Shown: piece after piece, positions 1 through 5,017 of the stretch | Layout of the letters: the number at the start of each line of letters is the position of its first letter | Position numbering within the stretch: position 1 is the first letter of the stretch | Assembly: GCA_002402375.1 (NCBI GenBank) | Contig: DHFT01000040.1 | Location: 1 to 5,048, forward strand | Direction of reading: 5' to 3' | DNA length: 5,048 bases | Origin: Elusimicrobia bacterium UBA4817 | GTDB taxonomy: Bacteria > Elusimicrobiota > UBA8919 | Notes under the pieces: generated by a model | What the model saw: only the letters and a program-made list of their open reading frames with translations | Told to the model about the DNA's origin: nothing | Database searches by the model: none | Made by a program: the position numbers and the translations under genes

Positions 1-44
1 TGGAGCGCAGCGGAATTGCCGTCCGTTGCGGTGCCTTGTTAAAT
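1..44 (-). mobile_element. Probable integron attC site, truncated by the window edge
   Basis: Read on the minus strand, the methyltransferase stop codon is followed after four bases by ATTTAAC (44-38), which fits the attC outer core RYYYAAC. It continues AAGGCACCGCAACGGACGG and then CCGCTGCGC. The AAC-AAGGC start followed by a CGGACGGC-like arm and a CCGCTGCG central part resembles many metagenomic attC sites as I remember them. The stretch is abruptly GC-rich (24 of the first 35 window bases are G or C) beside an AT-rich gene. A cassette gene reading into its own attC with the stop almost touching the core is the normal cassette layout. The partner half with GTTRRRY lies outside the window, so the fold cannot be tested here. 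It could instead be an unrelated dispersed GC-rich repeat. Confidence 0.5.
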
Positions 45-48
45 TTTT

Positions 49-789
49 TCATCGACCTTCTACATTAAGAACATTTGTGTACTTTTTTAATGACCTTAAT
101 ACCATCCAAACAACAAAACCAATTCCTAATATTATTAGCCATCCCTTATCAAACTCTATTCTTCCTTCTGCAAATATTTCTCCTACTGTTTCGAAAACAA
201 ACAAAACGACAATCACTGCAAAGAAACCGTTGTATTCTCGCCTTAGAACATTTCTCAACGAGAAGGGCAAATCCGCTTTTTTGTATTGACTAAACCTAGG
301 AATAAAAGCAGGTGTACAATTTGCCCATTCTAAATATTTCTCTCCAAATTTTTCTCTTAAAAATACTTCTTCTGCAAAAATTATCCGTTCATAGTAAAGC
401 CAAAAAATTAAAATATAGATAAGTGTCAACCACCACAAATGAGCAAATAAAGCAATGCCAAGCCCCATAAAGAAATTTCCCAAATACAGCGGGTTTCTAA
501 CAACGGAGTAAATGCCGGTCGTATTTAAGGTTTCTGCAACCTGATGTTTTGTATTTCTTCCTGATGTTCCTTTTGGAGTATGTCCGATGGTAACAACGCG
601 AATACCCAGACCAAAAAAACTGACTATGAGGCATACCGCTTCCCAAATGTGGTCTAACCTTTCGCTATGACCTGGATATTCGTACTCTCGTAATGCCAGC
701 AGAAATACACCGATAACAATTAGCGGCAAGTAGCTGCGCCAGCGGAACAGCCAATTTCCAGTATTCTCAAATTCTTCTTTTAGTGCCAT
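49..789 (-). CDS. Isoprenylcysteine carboxyl methyltransferase / phospholipid methyltransferase family membrane protein
   Basis: This is a 246-residue polytopic membrane protein of the ICMT/PEMT-like family, which transfers methyl groups from S-adenosylmethionine to lipid-embedded substrates in the membrane. The family signature is clear: RNPLYLGN at residues 98-105 (family R[HN]PxYxG), then a long hydrophobic hairpin (about 103-131), a Glu pair at 140-141, FGEKY at 148-152 and a closing IPRF at 163-166. These form the SAM-binding C-terminal core of the family. Other hydrophobic segments lie at about 20-34, 50-66, 189-204 and 216-232; the last two follow the catalytic core and form an extra C-terminal pair. 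The ATG at 789 is supported by AGGAGAG six bases upstream. The substrate is unknown: a lipid headgroup, a lipid A phosphate (as proposed for Leptospira LmtA) or a small molecule are all possible. The gene is set apart from the others by a repeat-rich gap and is followed by an attC-like site, so it may be cassette cargo. Confidence 0.85.
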   Translation of the reverse strand: MALKEEFENTGNWLFRWRSYLPLIVIGVFLLALREYEYPGHSERLDHIWEAVCLIVSFFGLGIRVVTIGHTPKGTSGRNTKHQVAETLNTTGIYSVVRNPLYLGNFFMGLGIALFAHLWWLTLIYILIFWLYYERIIFAEEVFLREKFGEKYLEWANCTPAFIPRFSQYKKADLPFSLRNVLRREYNGFFAVIVVLFVFETVGEIFAEGRIEFDKGWLIILGIGFVVWMVLRSLKKYTNVLNVEGR

Positions 790-793
790 GTTT

Positions 794-800
794 CTCTCCT
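794..800 (-). promoter_or_regulatory. Shine-Dalgarno site of the methyltransferase gene
   Basis: On the minus strand AGGAGAG lies just before the ATG at 789, with six bases between AGGAG and the start codon. It fixes the start choice. The gene therefore carries its own ribosome binding site, which would be needed if it is an independent cassette. I could not support a promoter upstream of it. Confidence 0.75.
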
Positions 801-926
801 GTGGAATACAAGGACGGTTCTGGTATCCTAAAAGAATCTCGGCTTTTGCGGATTTTCACCGTGCGACCAAACGCTCCTTGAGCCCGGTTTTTCCAATGTC
901 TCTACAAACTCTTTTCAAGATAAGCC

Positions 927-952
927 ACAGAATCCGCCGAGGCGGACAGAAT
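927..952. repeat. Mini-palindrome flanked by 7-base direct repeats
   Basis: The core CCGCCGAGGCGG (934-945) is a perfect 5-bp inverted repeat around GA. It is bracketed on both sides by ACAGAAT (927-933 and 946-952). The direct repeats extend the stem by only one base pair (T933/A946), so they are not simply part of the palindrome. The layout looks like a tiny inserted element with a target-site duplication. Chance or slippage could also give it, since the site is short and the surrounding DNA contains other short direct repeats (GAATTTC twice nearby). Confidence 0.5.
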
Positions 953-973
953 TTCACTGAATTTCAAACGGAA

Positions 974-990
974 GCAGACCAAGGGTCTGC
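974..990. repeat. Perfect 7-bp hairpin GCAGACC-AAG-GGTCTGC
   Basis: GCAGACC (974-980) and GGTCTGC (984-990) are exact reverse complements around the loop AAG. Neither strand has a T-run directly after the hairpin, so it is not a typical intrinsic terminator. It resembles the small GC-rich palindromes dispersed between genes in some uncultivated bacteria, and lies only 22 bases from the other mini-palindrome. Its function is unknown. Confidence 0.6.
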
Positions 991-1032
991 AACTACAAAT
1001 GAAAAAGCGAAAAATTTTGGGTTATTTACAGG

Positions 1033-1162
1033 GATGTCATTCTGAAGCAACGCCGTCATTCTGAACGGAGTGAAGAATCCCGGTGGTTGAACAACGAGAT
1101 TCTTCGGGCTTCGCCCTCAGAATGACAGGATACTTCCGCTTCGTTTCACTCGCAATGACATC
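1033..1162. repeat. 130-base nested inverted-repeat element (REP/MITE-like)
   Basis: The outer ends are perfect 9-base inverted repeats: GATGTCATT at 1033-1041 and AATGACATC at 1154-1162. Nested inside, GTCATTCTGA...GAAGAATCCC (1055-1081) faces GAGATTCTTC...TCAGAATGAC (1096-1126): ten bases match at the outer end of the arm and nine of ten at the inner end, separated by a variable middle. The GTCATTCTGA/GAAGAATC and GTCATTGCGAG wording is that of a dispersed intergenic repeat family found in many bacterial genomes, as I recall it. The element has no room for a transposase and would have to be moved in trans. CAGG occurs at both borders (1029-1032 and, overlapping the last base, 1162-1165), too short to prove a target duplication. 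It may fold into a large RNA hairpin after the nuclease-fold gene, but no T-run follows. Confidence 0.8.
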
Positions 1163-1219
1163 AGGAATGGTTATGTTTTTTATCACACCACAATCATAAA
1201 TAATTTTTTTCATTTTCAA
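1163..1219 (-). pseudogene. Possible 5' remnant of an FkbM-type methyltransferase gene, cut by the repeat element
   Basis: Directly after the nuclease-fold stop codon, an ATG at 1213 (or an overlapping TTG at 1219) opens a frame reading MKKIIYDCGVIKNITIP before it runs into the 130-base repeat. The first residues resemble the N terminus of FkbM-family methyltransferases (KKIIYDCGANNGDDIP in the versions I remember), with YDCG and IP at the same spacing, but the NNGDD part is not conserved. The rest of the frame, down to 1037, is translated repeat sequence ending in a repeat-derived peptide. No Shine-Dalgarno site is seen. The likeness rests on about ten residues, so it may be chance; a real short protein here is unlikely. 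Confidence 0.2.
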
Positions 1220-2898
1220 TCAGGTTTTTTTAACCTCATAAATACCGGACAATCGGCGTTGAAATCGCAGTGGGAACAATAATGGTTTTCTTTGGGCGGG
1301 AACGATTCGTCGGCAGGTTTTCCCTGCCGCAATAACTCGGTACACTTTTCTATTTCTTCAACCGTTTTATCAACTAATATAACATTTTCGTTGAGCATTT
1401 TATTGATGTCTATATCGTCTTTTTTCAAATCGGAACCGGTTATGTTCGGATAAAATGTAACTTTTTTGTCAAATTCAAGCATAAAAAGTGAAAGAGCCGA
1501 CGGCGGAACGGGCGTAAGTTTTCCCTCTTTGCATGCCCACCAGTAAAGAGTGAGTTGCAGCTTATGGTCGTCCATAATTTTTTCATCGGGCCATTTCGGT
1601 TCCGTTTTATAGTCCATAATTTCATAAGTCCCGTCTTCATTTTCGTCAATGCGGTCAATAAAACCGGTCATCAATCCCTTTTTTCCGATGGGAAGTTCAA
1701 AATACTCCTCAATTTTATACGCCTTTCTGAATTTATTTTTTTCAACGAATGTCTTGTAATAATTTTTTAACATCTTTTCCGCTTTTTTATAATACGTCTG
1801 TTCATCAACACCATCTTCTTTGTACCCGTCGCTTTTCCATGATGCCTTCAATAAACGCAAAAGATAACCCATTCGCGGACGCTTCATAATTCCGTCGTAA
1901 TCGTAAAAACTTTCAAACGCCTCATGCACGCTTGTTCCTATTGAAAAAAAGGAGTGCGGTTTTGTTTTTACTTTATCAATATAAATAAATCTGTATTGTC
2001 TCGGACAGTTTAAGAACACATTCATTTTTGAATAAGAAAGCCGGAATCTACCCCTTTCAATTTTGAAACCAACCCACATTGAACAGGAATTTCTGAAATT
2101 GCATATAGCGCACCAAGAGCCCTTATCCGGAGAAAACTCACCTTTTACAATTCCGGTTGCGACATTTTTTACTGTCTGATTAAGTTTTTCCGCTATCTCT
2201 TTTGTTATATCACAGACAACTTTCTTATTTTCCCTCAAATAATAATAAATGATTTTGTGGCGTCTGAACGGGAAAAGTTTTTTTGCGGCGGCAAGAAATA
2301 ACGCAGGTCTCAAATCGGTTCCCCACGGCCGAGACATCCTGTAAATTATTGACTCATAACTTCCGTCCGGCAAAACCATAATGCGGTTTATTCTTTCGCT
2401 CATTTTTACATCGCCTATTTGAACAAGGATTTTCTGGTCAAGAGCCGGATATTTTTTATCTTTATCTTTCCAACTGGCGGTTTGTGCAACCTTACCTTTT
2501 TCATCTTTATTGAGTTCATAATAATTTTCTAAAATCTTTTTTCCTTCTTCGCGGTATTTTATTTCTTCCGACGGGTCTCTGAAGTCCGACGGCACCCAAT
2601 ATCTTTCAAAAATAGAAATTATCTGAGGAAGCGGAGCAATTGTACCCGATTTATATGCGTCGTGCAGCGTGCGGGTTAAAACATTGTAAAATACAAGTTG
2701 CGCCCCTTTTACCGTCGTTTCGTCCGTAGTATCCGCAACGGCCGTCTGCAAATAACTGAACCTGTATTTTGACGGGCAGGTAATGTATGTGTTGACCTGA
2801 TTATATGAAAGCGGACGCATCTCTTTTATCTTTGCGCCGACGCCTGAATTTTTAACGCCTTCAATAATTTTCTGAAAAAGTTTTTTTGTATCAAGCAT
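1216..2898 (-). CDS. Tandem PD-(D/E)XK nuclease-fold protein with two iron-sulfur motifs (RecB/AddB/Cas4-like)
   Basis: This 560-residue protein is two copies of the RecB-family PD-(D/E)XK domain (PDDEXK_1 type). Each starts with a SYxxxxxxxxCPxxYRFxY signature (C41; C298) and ends with CxxCx5C (C263/C266/C272; C541/C544/C550), the four-cysteine iron-sulfur arrangement known from AddB and Cas4. The C-terminal copy has H325 (GTSVHEAFE), D415 (GFIDRID), D429 and K431 (EIMDYK) and Q448 (LQLTLY), so it should be a metal-dependent DNA exonuclease or endonuclease. The N-terminal copy aligns without gaps over the core (170-187 with 414-431) but has N171, I185 and R187 in place of D415, D429 and K431, so it is predicted inactive and may bind DNA or support the fold. 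No helicase, Cas or recombination gene is adjacent; a role in DNA repair or processing is inferred from the fold only. The ATG at 2898 has no Shine-Dalgarno site; a repeat-derived leader precedes it. Confidence 0.85.
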   Translation of the reverse strand: MLDTKKLFQKIIEGVKNSGVGAKIKEMRPLSYNQVNTYITCPSKYRFSYLQTAVADTTDETTVKGAQLVFYNVLTRTLHDAYKSGTIAPLPQIISIFERYWVPSDFRDPSEEIKYREEGKKILENYYELNKDEKGKVAQTASWKDKDKKYPALDQKILVQIGDVKMSERINRIMVLPDGSYESIIYRMSRPWGTDLRPALFLAAAKKLFPFRRHKIIYYYLRENKKVVCDITKEIAEKLNQTVKNVATGIVKGEFSPDKGSWCAICNFRNSCSMWVGFKIERGRFRLSYSKMNVFLNCPRQYRFIYIDKVKTKPHSFFSIGTSVHEAFESFYDYDGIMKRPRMGYLLRLLKASWKSDGYKEDGVDEQTYYKKAEKMLKNYYKTFVEKNKFRKAYKIEEYFELPIGKKGLMTGFIDRIDENEDGTYEIMDYKTEPKWPDEKIMDDHKLQLTLYWWACKEGKLTPVPPSALSLFMLEFDKKVTFYPNITGSDLKKDDIDINKMLNENVILVDKTVEEIEKCTELLRQGKPADESFPPKENHYCSHCDFNADCPVFMRLKKPD

Positions 2899-2900
2899 TG

Positions 2901-2931
2901 TAACATCAGGGAGTAGGTAGTAGTAAGTAGG
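2901..2931 (-). repeat. Leader repeat copy 1, upstream of the nuclease-fold gene
   Basis: These 31 bases match 5018-5048 at 28 positions (differences at the 4th, 11th and 17th base). In both places the match ends two bases before an ATG on the minus strand. Read in the gene's direction it is a pyrimidine-rich run of CTACTTACTACTA-like units ending in CCTGATGTTA, then CA and the ATG at 2898. It occupies the place where a Shine-Dalgarno site would be, and none is present. It may be an unusual translation-initiation leader, or merely the preferred landing place of a simple-sequence repeat. Confidence 0.7.
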
Positions 2932-2976
2932 TAGTAGTTAAAACCACTTCCCACTTTCTACTTCCCACTTACTGCC
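2911..2976. repeat. Two facing arrays of 14-base-period repeats between ilvD and the nuclease-fold gene
   Basis: On the plus strand the left array contains AGTAGGTAGTAGT twice (2912-2924 and 2926-2938), a 14-base period. The right array contains ACTTCCCACTT twice (2946-2956 and 2960-2970), also with a 14-base period, and belongs to the same motif family in the opposite orientation. The short spacer between them is TAAAAC. AGTAAGT (2922-2928) pairs exactly with ACTTACT (2967-2973); the rest pairs imperfectly. The arrays fill the whole gap from the ilvD stop to the leader of the next gene, so an ilvD transcript reading on would carry a weak long hairpin. No T-run follows, so termination is unproven. 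Confidence 0.75.
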
Positions 2977-4629
2977 TTACCTCAGCACTGCTCCTAAATC
3001 GGCGGATGTTACCGATTTTGCATACCGACTAAGCCAGCCGGTTTTCACTTTCGGTTCAACAGGTTTTTTTTTCGCAAGACGAATTTTTATCTCCGTATCA
3101 GTAAGACGAACCGATATGATTCTCTTCGGAATATCTATGATAATTTCCTCGCCGTCTCTTATTATCCCTATAGGCCCGCCGGCCGCTGCTTCCGGTGAGA
3201 TATGTCCGATACACGGCCCGCGAGTGCCGCCAGAAAATCTGCCGTCGGTAATAAGTGCGACGGAATCAGAAAGTCCCATTCCGACGAGGGCGGAAGTCGG
3301 CGACAGCATTTCTCTCATTCCGGGACCGCCTTTGGGACCTTCATTTCTTATCACAACCACATCACCCTTTTTGATTTTTTTCAGAGTGATTAAATTCATC
3401 GCCGATTCTTCCGATTCACAAATCCTTGCTTTGCCCGTAAATTTTAACGCTTTCAAAGATACAGCCGATTGTTTTACAACACATCCGTTCGGTGCAATAT
3501 TTCCGAAGAGAATCGCAATACCGCCGGTTTTATTATACGGTTTATTGGGCGGTCTTATGATATCGGTATTTCCAACCCTTCCCAGTTTAATAATCTCGTT
3601 GATTCTTTTTCCGGAAACGGTTGAATTATCCCGCAGTTTGCCTTTTAATTGCGACATAACCGCCGCGACGCCGCCGGCATTTTCCAGGTCCTCCATGTAA
3701 TAATCCCCCGCCGGTTCTAACCTGACTATATTAGGTGTTTTTTGCGAAATTTCGTCAAAAAGTTTGAGCGGTAATTTTCTTCCGCATTCGTTTGCTATTG
3801 CGGGAAGGTGAAGCACGGTATTGGTAGAACCGCCCAATGCCATATCCATGACGATTGCATTGTAAAAAGCGTCGTCGGTTAAAATCCTTCTCGGTAAAAT
3901 TTGCGAATTTACAAGTGCAACTATTCTCTGTCCCGATTCATATGCAATTCTTCTCTTTTTTGCGGAAACGGCAGGAGCGGTTGCGCAACCGACAAGCGAC
4001 ATTCCGAGCGTCTCCGTTAAACACGCCATCGTGTTGGCGGTATAAAGCCCCTGACAACTTCCTACTCCCGGGCATGCAGCCATTTCCAATTCTTCAAGTT
4101 CGGTATCTTTTATTTTTTTGGCACGGTAAAGTCCCACCGCTTCAAAACTGTCACGCACCAGTGAACGCCTTTTACCTTCGTAAAAACCGGTAAGCATAGG
4201 GCCGGCGGTTACGACTATAGACGGTATATTCAGCCGGCCAGCCGCCATAAGCATTCCGGGCGTGATTTTATCGCAATTGGTAAGAAACACTATTCCGTCA
4301 AGTTTATGCGCATTTGCTACCGACTCAACACAATCGGCAATAAGTTCCCGTGAAGGAAGAGAATAACACATACCCGAGTGTCCCATCGCTATACCGTCGC
4401 AGATAGCGGGAAGTCCGAAAACGAAAGGCGTGCCGCCGCCCGCCTCAATTCCTCTTTCTATAAATCTTTCCAAATCCCTCATACCGATATGACCCGGAAC
4501 TAAATCGGAATAACTTGAAGCGATACCTATAAACGGTTTTTGCATAGATGTTTTGGAAACACCTGTTGCATAAATCAAGCATCTGTTCGGCGTCCTTTCA
4601 ATCCCTTTTTTTACATCATCACTTCTCAT
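2977..4629 (-). CDS. ilvD: Dihydroxy-acid dehydratase
   Basis: IlvD dehydrates 2,3-dihydroxy-3-methylbutanoate and its ethyl-methyl homologue to the 2-keto acids that precede valine, leucine and isoleucine; it is a cytoplasmic iron-sulfur enzyme. At 550 residues it has normal full length. Family landmarks are all present: DGIAMGHSGMxYSLPSRELIAD (78-99), NCDKITPGM (118-126), CPGVGSCQGLYTANT (186-200), MALGGSTN (263-270), GNIAPNGCVVKQSAV (376-390), EGPKGGPGMRE (430-440) and TDGRFSGGTRG (461-471). C119 and C192 are expected cluster ligands, K121 the Lys that is carbamylated in characterised relatives, and S466 the likely catalytic Ser. At 44-47 it has VPGH, as in the E. coli enzyme, rather than the TPCN-type Cys of [2Fe-2S] members, which suggests an oxygen-sensitive cluster (inference). 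Its ATG overlaps the upstream stop in ATGA and has a strong ribosome binding site. No other ilv or leu gene is in the window. Related sugar-acid dehydratases share the fold, but overall likeness favours IlvD. Confidence 0.95.
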   Translation of the reverse strand: MRSDDVKKGIERTPNRCLIYATGVSKTSMQKPFIGIASSYSDLVPGHIGMRDLERFIERGIEAGGGTPFVFGLPAICDGIAMGHSGMCYSLPSRELIADCVESVANAHKLDGIVFLTNCDKITPGMLMAAGRLNIPSIVVTAGPMLTGFYEGKRRSLVRDSFEAVGLYRAKKIKDTELEELEMAACPGVGSCQGLYTANTMACLTETLGMSLVGCATAPAVSAKKRRIAYESGQRIVALVNSQILPRRILTDDAFYNAIVMDMALGGSTNTVLHLPAIANECGRKLPLKLFDEISQKTPNIVRLEPAGDYYMEDLENAGGVAAVMSQLKGKLRDNSTVSGKRINEIIKLGRVGNTDIIRPPNKPYNKTGGIAILFGNIAPNGCVVKQSAVSLKALKFTGKARICESEESAMNLITLKKIKKGDVVVIRNEGPKGGPGMREMLSPTSALVGMGLSDSVALITDGRFSGGTRGPCIGHISPEAAAGGPIGIIRDGEEIIIDIPKRIISVRLTDTEIKIRLAKKKPVEPKVKTGWLSRYAKSVTSADLGAVLR

Positions 4630-5015
4630 TTTTTTTCCTCCTCCTCACCCAAATCAATAGTTATTACTTCCGACTCCTTTTTTGTTTTCTTTTTATCGCC
4701 GGTAGCCGGTTTTTCATCGTATAGGTTTATAGTATTGACGGATTTTTTTTTGGTTTTCCCTAAGGGACTTCGTTCGGTCGCGCCCAATTCAATCGTTACT
4801 GATTTTTCCGGTGTTGATTTTGAGTCAATTTTTTTAAAAATCTCGTCGGTGGGCGGAATATAAACCGCCGATGCAGTTGTTGTTGAAACCAATGCCGACG
4901 AAGAAAAATTCGGCGCAGGTTTCGGTTTTATAGCACGAAAAATGGCTACGATTCCGCAAAACACTAAAATAATTTCCAAAACGATTATTGATGTCTGGGT
5001 TTTGGTGAATTCCAT
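4626..5015 (-). CDS. Small membrane-anchored protein with three TI-x-L repeats, function unknown
   Basis: I do not recognise this 129-residue protein. Residues about 8-28 form one hydrophobic segment (IIVLEIILVFCGIVAIF) followed by RAIKPKP, consistent with a single membrane anchor. A Ser/Thr/Ala/Pro-rich linker (about 31-57) follows, then a highly charged tail. The tail carries a short motif three times: VTIELG (73-78), NTINLY (94-99) and ITIDLG (118-123), separated by Lys-rich linkers, and ends EEEEKK. Such a tail looks disordered with short beta-like docking motifs. The gene overlaps ilvD by four bases and its last codons form the ilvD ribosome binding site, so it may be kept partly for coupling. 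The start at 5015 is the first ATG in the frame visible here and places the membrane segment at the N terminus; no Shine-Dalgarno site precedes it, but the shared leader repeat does. It is probably expressed because of the overlap with ilvD, but a role cannot be assigned. Confidence 0.7.
   Translation of the reverse strand: MEFTKTQTSIIVLEIILVFCGIVAIFRAIKPKPAPNFSSSALVSTTTASAVYIPPTDEIFKKIDSKSTPEKSVTIELGATERSPLGKTKKKSVNTINLYDEKPATGDKKKTKKESEVITIDLGEEEEKK
4637..4646 (-). promoter_or_regulatory. Strong Shine-Dalgarno site of ilvD inside the upstream gene
   Basis: On the minus strand GAGGAGGAGG lies seven bases before the ilvD ATG at 4629. The same bases encode the Glu run that ends the upstream protein (EEEEKK), so coding and ribosome-binding functions share one sequence. 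With the ATGA stop-start overlap at 4629-4626 this predicts translational coupling, and it firmly sets the ilvD start. Confidence 0.85.
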
Positions 5016-5017
5016 AT

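Larger units (their letters stand above)
790..1215. other. Repeat-rich intergenic region without a convincing gene
   Basis: These 426 bases lie between the nuclease-fold gene and the methyltransferase gene. They hold a mini-palindrome with direct-repeat flanks (927-952), a perfect 7-bp hairpin (974-990), a 130-base nested inverted-repeat element (1033-1162) and a short possible gene remnant (1163-1219). The ten bases at 832-841 (AAGAATCTCG) recur in inverted orientation at 1095-1104 inside the large element, so 832-841 may be a worn fragment of the same repeat family. Open frames crossing the region on either strand are composed of these repeats and show no domain or codon pattern of a real protein. 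I see no clear promoter or U-tailed terminator. Confidence 0.7.

Noticed and set aside
866..874. GCGTTTGGT on the minus strand as the missing GTTRRRY end of an upstream attC
   Set aside because: It deviates from the consensus at one position, and no RYYYAAC partner or matching arms lie at a suitable distance upstream.
788..1045. An 85-residue open frame on the plus strand
   Set aside because: It is made of two mini-palindromes and other short repeats, has no domain, and starts inside the complement of the methyltransferase start and its ribosome binding site.
1055..1126. Large hairpin as an intrinsic terminator of the nuclease-fold gene
   Set aside because: The arms are imperfect with a variable middle and no T-run follows on either strand; it is better explained as a dispersed repeat.
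1037..1219. A 60-residue open frame on the minus strand after the nuclease-fold gene
   Set aside because: Two thirds of it is translation of the 130-base inverted-repeat element; its opening TTG merely overlaps the previous stop and no ribosome binding site is present.
1216..2898. Calling the nuclease-fold protein Cas4 or AddB
   Set aside because: It has no helicase-like region, is a tandem duplication, and no cas or addA gene is adjacent, so only the fold family can be stated.
2911..2976. Repeat arrays as a CRISPR array
   Set aside because: The units are short, contiguous and low in complexity, with no unique spacers; the nearby Cas4-like fold alone does not make a CRISPR locus.
3116..3700. 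A long open frame on the plus strand opposite ilvD
   Set aside because: It is a shadow of ilvD, whose conserved motifs cover the same bases in the other strand; the translation shows no family features.
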